DNA of 8,486 nucleotides from Bacillota bacterium (GTDB lineage: Bacteria > Bacillota > Clostridia > Clostridiales > Clostridiaceae): NCBI GenBank assembly GCA_023451395.1, contig JAEXZL010000008.1, positions 1 through 8,486 on the forward strand. Direction: 5' to 3'. Below the pieces are notes generated by a model that had not been told where the DNA came from, did no database searches, and saw only the letters and a program-made list of their open reading frames with translations. Every line of letters starts with the position of its first letter. The first letter of the stretch is position 1. Both the position numbers and the translations under genes were made by a program. This document shows, piece after piece, positions 1 through 6,561 of the stretch.

Positions 1-3000
1 ATAAGCCTCTAAATTCCTATCCTCTAAGTTTGAATGGGCACAAGACATCATGAGTTTAATTCTGTTTAATTGATTTACCTCACTGGCACCAGGATCATAA
101 TCCACAGGTGTTATATTAGCATAGGGATAAATATTTCTTAAGGCCTTAATCATTCCCTTTCCAGTAACATGATTAGGAAGACAAGCAAAAGGCTGAAGGC
201 AAAGTATATTATCAACACCGGTGTCTAATAGTTCCATCATTTCCGCTGTTAAGAACCATCCTTCACCAGTTTGATTTCCTAAGGATAAAACCTTTGAGGC
301 TTTATTAGCTAAAGCTTCTATCGGCACAGGTTCATTAAATCGCTTGCTATTACTTAGAGCTTCCCTCATGGTTTTTCTATAAAGCTCTATACCTTTTATA
401 ACTCCCTTTGAAGCTAATGAGCCAAGCTTTGTTCCGTCTAGATGGCTATAGTTATATACATTATCATAAGCACAATACAAAAAGAAATCTGTAAGGGCAG
501 GTACTACTGCCTCTCCACCTTCCTCTTCAATTATCCTTACGATATCATTATTTGCTACAGGATGAAATTTTACTAATATCTCCCCAACAACACCTACCTT
601 AGGCTTTTTTATGCTCCTTATTTCTAAGGTGTCAAAGTCCTCTATAATATTCCTAGTATTTTCTCTAAACTCCTTAATTCCACCCTTTAGCACATTGCTT
701 TTAGCTATCTCAGCCCATTTTCTATAAAGAGCATTTGCAGCACCCTTCTCCTTTTCGTAGGGCCTTACCTTATAAAGGGTAGTCATAAATATATCCCCAT
801 ATAAAAGTGCCATAACAGCTTTATTTATAAGCCTTGGTGTAAGCTTAAAGCCCTTTTGCTTCTCATAGCCAATTGTATTTACAGATATTACAGGTATTGT
901 GGCAAAACCCGCTTCTTTCAATGCTTTTTTCAAGAAGCCTATATAGTTTGTAGCTCGGCAGCCGCCACCAGTTTGAGATATTATAACTGATGTATTATTT
1001 AAATCATACTTACCAGATTTAAGGGCATGAATTATCTGACCTATAACTATTATTGAAGGATAGCAAGCATCATTATTCACATGTTTTAACCCTTCTTCAA
1101 TAAAACTTTTATCTTTATTATCCAACACCTCTAAATTATAACCGCTCCCTTTAAAAGCCTCTTCTAGAAACTCAAAGTGAATAGGTGACATTTGTGGAGC
1201 TAGAATAGTATGCCTTTTAGCCATTTCCTTTGTAAAAGGAAGCTTTTCATAGCTATACCCTCTTGCTATAGAAGAAACACTTCTATTCTCCCTTTCCTCT
1301 ATTGCAGCCTTTAAAGATCTAATTCTAATTCTTACAGCCCCTAAATTATTTACCTCATCAATTTTTATAAGGGTAAAAATTTTGTTACTCCCATGAAGGA
1401 TTTCCTCAACCTGATCAGAGGTAACTGCATCTAAGCCACATCCAAAGGAGTTTAGCTGAATAAGCTCAAGGGCATCCTCCCTTGAAACATACTCCGCAGC
1501 ATTATACAGCCTTGTATGGTACATCCACTGATCTACTACTCTTAAGGGTCTTTTTAAAACTCCTAAATGAGCCACAGAATCCTCAGTAAGAACTGCCATA
1601 TCATAACTAGTAATAATATTTGGTAGTCCATGATTTATTTCTGGATCTATATGATAAGGCCTTCCTGCCAACACAATTCCCTTTTTATTTTCCCTATGAA
1701 GATATTTAATTACCTCTTCACCTTTTTCTCTAATATCTCTTTTAAAGTTTTCATATTCCTCATAAGCCTTCTCAACAGCCTGTGTTATCTCATTAATATC
1801 TATATTTAAGGACTTAAATTCCTCCTGAATTTTCTTAGGAAGTTTCACTCTATTATTTAATGATATAAATGGATTAAGAAACTCTACTACTTTTATAGAC
1901 AGTTCATCAATATTGTTCTTTATAACCTCAGGATAAGAGGTTACTATAGGACAGTTATAACAATTATTAGCTTTATCGTCCTCTTTATTCTCTATAGGTA
2001 TACAGGGATAAAAAATTCTTTTAATGCCTTTGTTTATCAAATCTATTATATGACCATGGGCCAGCTTAGCGGGATAGCAGGCAGATTCAGATGGTATTGT
2101 TTCTAACCCTTTCTCATAGATATCTTTAGATGAAGGAGCAGAAAGCATAACCCTAAATCCAAGCTCTGTAAAGAGAGTAAACCAAAAAGGATAATTTTCG
2201 TAAATATTAAGCACCCTAGGTATACCTAATACTCCTCTTCTTGCCTCTTCAATCTTTAAAGGCTTATAGGAAAAAATCCTTTTATATTTATAATTATACA
2301 GATTAGGGACATCCTGCTTCCTATTTACGCCCCCTAAAGGCCTTTCACATCTATTACCGGATATATATTCTTCTCCGGTGCTGAAGCTAGTTACTGTTAG
2401 AAGGCAATGGTTTCCGCAGAAGGAACATCTTTTCATTCTTCCCTCATAGGTAAAGGCCATTAACTTCTCTTTTTTAATCAGTGCTGACTCCCTTCCTTCA
2501 GTGCTTTTTTCCTTTGCTATAATAGCCGCACCAAAGGCTCCCATAAGTCCTGCTATATCCGGTCTTATTACCTCTATATCCAAAAGTTTCTCAAAGCTCC
2601 TAAGCACTGCATCATTGTAAAAAGTTCCCCCTTGGACAATGACCTTTTTCCCTATATCCTCTTTATCTCTGATTTTTATAACCTTATAAAGCGCATTCTT
2701 TATAACTGAATAACAAAGTCCAGCGGAAATATCACCTAAAGTAGCCCCTTCCTTCTGTGCCTGCTTCACCTTAGAATTCATAAAAACCGTACACCTTGAC
2801 CCTAAATCTACCGGAGTCTTTGCAAAAAGTGCCTCTTTTGCAAAATCATCCACAGAGAGCTTTAATGAATTAGCAAAACTTTCAATAAAGGATCCGCAGC
2901 CTGAGGAGCAGGCTTCATTAAGCAAAATACTATCAATTACTCCATCCTTAATTTTAAGGCATTTCATATCCTGGCCGCCAATATCTAGTATGAAATCCAC

Positions 3001-4242
3001 CCCAGGTAAAAAGTGCTTCGCAGCTTTGTAATGAGCTACGGTTTCAATTTCTCCCTGATCTATATTTAATGCAGCTTTTATCATTCCTTCTCCATAGCCT
3101 GTTATCGCTGAACTTTTAATAAATGCTCCTTTTGGCAATTCAGAATATAATAATTTTAAAGCATATATAACCTGTTCTAAAGGCTTACCTTTGTTACTTC
3201 CATAATAGCTATAAAGTATATTATAGTCATCATCCATGAGAATAAGCTTTGTTGTAGTTGACCCCGCGTCTATTCCCAAATAACAAGCTCCTTGAAAATT
3301 TCCTATTTCTCTGTAGCAAGCTCTATTTCTTCCATGTCTTTCTCTGAAGTCTTCAAGGTCCTGAGGTTTCCTAAAAAGCGGTTCTATGCCATTAACTTCC
3401 ATTACCTGTTTTTCCTTTAAAGCCTGGCATCTTAACATGAGATTATTAAAGCTTATTGCTTGTACATTTTCAGCACTATAAGCTGCACCTAAGGCGACAA
3501 ATAGCTCTGCATTTTCAGGAAAAATAATTTCACCTTCTTTTAGCTTTAAGGTTTCCACAAATCTTTTCCTAAGCTCAGATAAAAAATTTAATGGTCCTCC
3601 CAAAAAAGCTACCTTTCCCTTTATTGGTCTTCCACAAGCCAGTCCACTTATTGTTTGATTAACCACAGCCTGAAGTATAGATACAGCAATGTCTTCTTTT
3701 CTTGCTCCTTCATTTAATAGAGGTTGTACATCAGTTTTGGCAAATACTCCACATCTGGAAGCTATAGGATAAATGGACTTATAATTCTTCGCCAGTTCAT
3801 TTATGCCTAAAGCATCTGTTTCAAGGAGGGCTGCCATTTGGTCAATAAAAGCTCCTGTACCTCCAGCACAAGTTCCATTCATCCTCTGTTCCACAGTATG
3901 TTCAAAATAAGTTATTTTTGCATCTTCTCCTCCAAGCTCTAATACTACATCTGTTTCAGGAATAACTTTTGAAACACTTTTGCTAGAAGCAATAACCTCT
4001 TGAATAAAATCAATATTCAACCATTTTGCAACAGATAGCCCTCCTGATCCAGTGACCATCATCTTAACATAACTTTTTTTCAAAATACTAGCTGCTTCGA
4101 AGATAATTTCGATTATTGTGCTTTTAATATCAGAATAATGCCTAAGGTATTTTTTATAAACAAGCTTCTTACTCTTGTTTAATACAACTAATTTAACGGT
4201 GGTTGAGCCCACATCTAATCCTAAATAATATAATTCCTCCAT
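1..4242 (-). CDS. Giant fused 2-hydroxyacyl-CoA dehydratase activase-like protein, C-terminus cut by window edge
   Basis: The frame is open for 1414 codons to the left edge, with no stop. The ATG at 4242-4240 is the first possible start: an in-frame TAA (4248-4246) lies two codons upstream, and AGGAGG (4254-4249) sits 6 nt before it. Residues 5-262 and 319-577 are two ASKHA ATPase domains of the BcrAD/BadFG type, with GLDVGSTT (8-15) and GIDAGSTT (323-330) phosphate loops. Each has a cysteine pair, C125/C164 and C445/C484. A CxxCxxxC group follows (C606, C609, C613, perhaps C632). Residues about 665-890 resemble DUF2229, and about 900-1400 resemble the COG3580/COG3581 dehydratase-like half (FGCGLDAV at 933-940, TGGGCRATNY at 1091-1100). 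Family knowledge: activators hydrolyse ATP to inject one low-potential electron into a partner Fe-S protein, in the cytoplasm. Full-length relatives, as I recall, are about 1420-1440 residues, so little is missing. The substrate is unknown, and a true dehydratase role is unproven. Confidence 0.93.
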   Translation of the reverse strand, partial: MEELYYLGLDVGSTTVKLVVLNKSKKLVYKKYLRHYSDIKSTIIEIIFEAASILKKSYVKMMVTGSGGLSVAKWLNIDFIQEVIASSKSVSKVIPETDVVLELGGEDAKITYFEHTVEQRMNGTCAGGTGAFIDQMAALLETDALGINELAKNYKSIYPIASRCGVFAKTDVQPLLNEGARKEDIAVSILQAVVNQTISGLACGRPIKGKVAFLGGPLNFLSELRKRFVETLKLKEGEIIFPENAELFVALGAAYSAENVQAISFNNLMLRCQALKEKQVMEVNGIEPLFRKPQDLEDFRERHGRNRACYREIGNFQGACYLGIDAGSTTTKLILMDDDYNILYSYYGSNKGKPLEQVIYALKLLYSELPKGAFIKSSAITGYGEGMIKAALNIDQGEIETVAHYKAAKHFLPGVDFILDIGGQDMKCLKIKDGVIDSILLNEACSSGCGSFIESFANSLKLSVDDFAKEALFAKTPVDLGSRCTVFMNSKVKQAQKEGATLGDISAGLCYSVIKNALYKVIKIRDKEDIGKKVIVQGGTFYNDAVLRSFEKLLDIEVIRPDIAGLMGAFGAAIIAKEKSTEGRESALIKKEKLMAFTYEGRMKRCSFCGNHCLLTVTSFSTGEEYISGNRCERPLGGVNRKQDVPNLYNYKYKRIFSYKPLKIEEARRGVLGIPRVLNIYENYPFWFTLFTELGFRVMLSAPSSKDIYEKGLETIPSESACYPAKLAHGHIIDLINKGIKRIFYPCIPIENKEDDKANNCYNCPIVTSYPEVIKNNIDELSIKVVEFLNPFISLNNRVKLPKKIQEEFKSLNIDINEITQAVEKAYEEYENFKRDIREKGEEVIKYLHRENKKGIVLAGRPYHIDPEINHGLPNIITSYDMAVLTEDSVAHLGVLKRPLRVVDQWMYHTRLYNAAEYVSREDALELIQLNSFGCGLDAVTSDQVEEILHGSNKIFTLIKIDEVNNLGAVRIRIRSLKAAIEERENRSVSSIARGYSYEKLPFTKEMAKRHTILAPQMSPIHFEFLEEAFKGSGYNLEVLDNKDKSFIEEGLKHVNNDACYPSIIVIGQIIHALKSGKYDLNNTSVIISQTGGGCRATNYIGFLKKALKEAGFATIPVISVNTIGYEKQKGFKLTPRLINKAVMALLYGDIFMTTLYKVRPYEKEKGAANALYRKWAEIAKSNVLKGGIKEFRENTRNIIEDFDTLEIRSIKKPKVGVVGEILVKFHPVANNDIVRIIEEEGGEAVVPALTDFFLYCAYDNVYNYSHLDGTKLGSLASKGVIKGIELYRKTMREALSNSKRFNEPVPIEALANKASKVLSLGNQTGEGWFLTAEMMELLDTGVDNILCLQPFACLPNHVTGKGMIKALRNIYPYANITPVDYDPGASEVNQLNRIKLMMSCAHSNLEDRNLEAY

Positions 4243-4274
4243 ATGTTACCTCCTGCTAAAAATAATGAATAAAC

Positions 4275-4303
4275 ATTATATATTTGTCAAAAATTAATTA
4301 TAA
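4275..4303 (-). promoter_or_regulatory. Candidate sigma-A promoter for the activase-like fusion gene
   Basis: On the minus strand a perfect TATAAT (4280-4275) is preceded, after 17 bp, by TTATAA (4303-4298), which matches TTGACA at four of six positions. Transcription would start near 4268, giving a leader of about 25 nt that includes the AGGAGG site. A competing reading uses a perfect TTGACA (4290-4285) with CATTAT (4267-4262) at 17 bp, but its start would fall almost on the ribosome binding site. Both are by eye only; the DNA here is so AT-rich that chance matches are common. Confidence 0.4.
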
Positions 4304-4314
4304 GAACATATAAA
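4284..4314 (+). promoter_or_regulatory. Weak candidate promoter for the TPR gene
   Basis: TTGTCA (4284-4289) is followed by TATAAA (4309-4314) with a 19-bp spacer, or by CATATA (4307-4312) at 17 bp. It would overlap the divergent promoter of the activase gene, so the two could interfere. The gap 4243-4356 must contain a promoter if the TPR gene is transcribed alone, but this particular placement is a guess. Confidence 0.2.
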
Positions 4315-4356
4315 TATTATATCTTAGATAAATAACCTTTTTATAAGGAGTGTACT

Positions 4357-4713
4357 ATGGATTATTTTAATGCCGCCAATGAATGCTACAAAAGCAAAGA
4401 CTACAAAAAAGCCATAACCTTATATAAAAAAGCTATTGATAACAAAGAAAACGAAGCAAGCTCTTTTTACAATGCAGCAGTATGCTTTATAAAGCTTCAA
4501 AAGTATCCCTCTGCAATAAAGCTTCTAACTTCCGCCCTTGCTTTAAAAAAAGAAAGTAAATATTATTTTAATTTAGCCTATTGCTATAGCCAGCTTAGGG
4601 ATAATAAGAAAGCACTCCAATATTTTAATACTGCATGGTCTCTTGATAATAATGATAAAGAATGTGAAAGAGCCATAAGTCTTATATTAAAAAATATATG
4701 TAAGCATCCTTGA
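4357..4713 (+). CDS. Small tetratricopeptide-repeat (TPR) protein
   Basis: This 118-residue soluble protein consists of three TPR units, roughly residues 1-34, 35-67 and 68-101, plus a short lysine-rich tail. The TPR pattern is visible as DYKKAITLYKKAI (15-27), KYPSAIKLLTSAL (49-61) and NKKALQYFNTAW (83-94), each the second half of a helical hairpin. There is no signal peptide or membrane segment, so it should be cytoplasmic. TPR units are protein-protein docking scaffolds; the partner is not identifiable. The start is supported by AAGGAG (4345-4350), 6 nt before the ATG. It is divergent from the large activase gene and convergent with the transglutaminase gene, so it is probably monocistronic. 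Its stop codon lies inside the terminator hairpin at 4702-4726. Three cysteines (C10, C43, C76) recur every 33 residues. The TPR assignment is firm, the function unknown. Confidence 0.88.
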   Translation: MDYFNAANECYKSKDYKKAITLYKKAIDNKENEASSFYNAAVCFIKLQKYPSAIKLLTSALALKKESKYYFNLAYCYSQLRDNKKALQYFNTAWSLDNNDKECERAISLILKNICKHP

Positions 4714-4726
4714 CTAAAGGATGCTT
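4702..4726. terminator. Hairpin terminator shared by two convergent genes
   Basis: A perfect 10-bp stem, AAGCATCCTT (4702-4711) pairing with AAGGATGCTT (4717-4726), encloses the 5-nt loop GACTA. The TPR stop TGA occupies 4711-4713 and the transglutaminase stop (TAA on the minus strand) occupies 4728-4726, so the hairpin touches both stop codons. On the minus strand the stem is followed, 7 nt later, by a run of six T (4694-4689); on the plus strand only TTT follows. It therefore looks better suited to ending the minus-strand transcript, but may act in both directions. Folding energy was not calculated. Confidence 0.7.
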
Positions 4727-5904
4727 TACCATTCACCCACAACTATTGGATTTTTATGATCTAAATCAAACTTATCACTATTAAAGTAATTACCTCCTTT
4801 GTAAAAGGTGGTATCTATTTTTATCCACTGATTTTCCTCTTGAAGATAAACCTCATTCCATGCATGGCTAATCCATGATATTCCATTGTACCCTTCCCCA
4901 GTTACCATCCTCACCTTAAGACCAGCTCCACGACTCATAGCAACGAAAAGACAGGCATAATCAAAACATATACCCTTATTAGTGTTGAATGTTTCTATAG
5001 CTCCAGATTTAGAGGAAAAATCATTTTTTAGTATTTTCTCAGCCTTTTCATCATCATATATAACAGTACTGCCAATATAGGTATAAAGAGCACGGGCTTT
5101 AGCTCTATCTGTGTCTAGTCCTGCAGTGATTCTTTTTGCCGCTTTATCAATGCTCTCATTACTCTTAATTCCTTCATCTAATGTTACTCCATTATAATAT
5201 ATTATTTGATTATTGTTAAAAGTAACATCCTTAAGCTTTTTAATGTCCTCCCAAGGAGAAGTTCCTGTCCCATCTTCAATCTTTATTTTAAAGGAATTAT
5301 CTAGCACACTTGGAAGGGATTTGGCAACACTTGAATTTGTAACGGGTATTACAATTTCTTTTGTTATTCCAGTATATAAATTTGATTCAGAAAGAAGCTT
5401 ATTAAAATCATCATTGATATTTAAAATAGCCACTAGATTTAAAATAAATACTGTAAGTATTAGATTACAAACAGCTCTAGGAAGCTCAACAAGTGCACCT
5501 GTAAGGCTTTTGAAAGCTGTGCTCTTATTCTTAACTATATTATTAAGTCCATTTAAAATAGGAAAGAAAATAATTTTATTTAATAGTTTAAAGAAAAAAA
5601 ATATTATTTCATAGAACAAAGTAGCAATCAAAGGAAATATAATAACATTAGTTAGCCATGGATATTTTGTAAAATAAAGCAATATATCATCTGGTATAAA
5701 GTTATATATCCTCTCTAGCTTTCCAGGAAGATATTTTCTTATTACTAATAGTGTAGTGATAAGAGATAATAAAAAGGATAAACTGCTTTCAAAAGCCCTG
5801 AGCTCAGATTTATTATAATTATTATTATACTTTTTAATTAACCCCTTTAATATTGGGTATATAAAAATAGTAATTAATATTAGTGATATAATACTTCCAT
5901 TCAT
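4726..5904 (-). CDS. Membrane-anchored transglutaminase-like protein
   Basis: This 392-residue protein has a hydrophobic N-terminal part with about four membrane segments (near 3-20, 40-56, 84-106 and 141-163), then a soluble domain. The C-terminal region is a transglutaminase/protease core with an intact Cys-His-Asp triad: C313 in KGICFDYA, H347 in SHAWNEVY and D364 in IKIDTTF. Proteins of this superfamily cleave or cross-link peptide or isopeptide bonds; the substrate here cannot be told. The membrane part loosely resembles CvpA proteins, which is inference. AGAGGAG (5920-5914), 9 nt upstream of the ATG, lies within the last codons of recX, and only 3 nt separate the recX stop from this start, so translation is probably coupled. 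It is the last gene of the cluster, ending at the hairpin 4702-4726. Topology predicts the catalytic domain on one face of the membrane, but which face was not resolved. Confidence 0.85.
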   Translation of the reverse strand: MNGSIISLILITIFIYPILKGLIKKYNNNYNKSELRAFESSLSFLLSLITTLLVIRKYLPGKLERIYNFIPDDILLYFTKYPWLTNVIIFPLIATLFYEIIFFFFKLLNKIIFFPILNGLNNIVKNKSTAFKSLTGALVELPRAVCNLILTVFILNLVAILNINDDFNKLLSESNLYTGITKEIVIPVTNSSVAKSLPSVLDNSFKIKIEDGTGTSPWEDIKKLKDVTFNNNQIIYYNGVTLDEGIKSNESIDKAAKRITAGLDTDRAKARALYTYIGSTVIYDDEKAEKILKNDFSSKSGAIETFNTNKGICFDYACLFVAMSRGAGLKVRMVTGEGYNGISWISHAWNEVYLQEENQWIKIDTTFYKGGNYFNSDKFDLDHKNPIVVGEW

Positions 5905-5907
5905 TTT

Positions 5908-6549
5908 TTAATACTCCTCTGAAAAATCCATTAATCCCTTTGCTACAGATTTACAGATTTCATAGTCATAGCCCTTAGACATTAAATACCCAGTGAGCTT
6001 GTTATAGAGCTTATAGTTATCCTGTTCTTTCTTTATAAGTTGAAGATACTTCTTCTCTCCTGCATCATAGGCACTTTTCTCAATAGTTTTCTGGGGTATC
6101 TTATCAAGCTCTTCTTTTAATAGTTCTTCATTAATACCTTTGTTTTTCAGATTATAGTATAATTTCTTTTTCCCCTGCTTTTTTATATTATCCTTAATAT
6201 ATGCTTTGATGTATCTTTCATCATTCATAAAATCATATTCTTTTAAAAGATCCATTATTCTACTAACAACCTTTTTTTCATAGCCCCTTTGAATAAGCTT
6301 ATCCTCTATTTCTTTTTCTGTCTTATATGATTTCTCCAAAACTCTAAAAGCATAAGCCTTTGCCTTTAAAAAATTATCCTCCTCCGCAACTTTTTCTAGT
6401 TCCTTTCCATCTACTTCCTGACCTTTAATAAGCTTATATTTATATATTAATTCCAGTGAACAGGCGAAAGAAAACTCCTCATCTATATAGACATTAACCC
6501 TATTCTTACTTCTTTTTTGCTCTTCTATCTTAGTAATTATCCCCTTCAT
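5908..6549 (-). CDS. recX: Recombination regulatory protein RecX
   Basis: RecX binds RecA and blocks RecA filament growth and activity, tuning recombination and the SOS response in the cytoplasm. The 213-residue product has the expected small N-terminal beta domain (residues 1-50: ITKIEEQKRSKNRVNVYIDE at 4-23, then LIKGQEVDGKEL at 40-51). Tandem three-helix RecX repeats follow: AFRVLEKSYKTEKEIEDKLI (67-86) leading into VSRIMDLLKEYDFMNDERYI (95-114), then a second unit around KQGKKKLYYNLKNKGINEEL. The length fits Gram-positive RecX, which is longer than the E. coli form. The ATG at 6549 is preceded by AAGGAAGTGA, one mismatch from the ideal site, which overlaps the stop codon of the M16 gene 12 nt upstream. 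No recA gene or LexA-type box was seen in the window, so regulation through the SOS system is not evident here. Confidence 0.92.
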   Translation of the reverse strand: MKGIITKIEEQKRSKNRVNVYIDEEFSFACSLELIYKYKLIKGQEVDGKELEKVAEEDNFLKAKAYAFRVLEKSYKTEKEIEDKLIQRGYEKKVVSRIMDLLKEYDFMNDERYIKAYIKDNIKKQGKKKLYYNLKNKGINEELLKEELDKIPQKTIEKSAYDAGEKKYLQLIKKEQDNYKLYNKLTGYLMSKGYDYEICKSVAKGLMDFSEEY

Positions 6550-6561
6550 TTAATCACTTCC

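Noticed and set aside
4262..4290. TTGACA (4290-4285) with CATTAT (4267-4262) as the main activase promoter
   Set aside because: The transcript would start about at the ribosome binding site; the pair with a perfect TATAAT is preferred.
4301..4326. Short inverted repeats (TAAGA/TCTTA and ATATAA/TTATAT) upstream of the TPR gene
   Set aside because: Arms are 5-6 bp and almost purely A/T, expected by chance in this composition.
5213..5614. 133-codon open frame on the plus strand
   Set aside because: It lies wholly opposite the well-supported transglutaminase gene and shows no recognisable domain.
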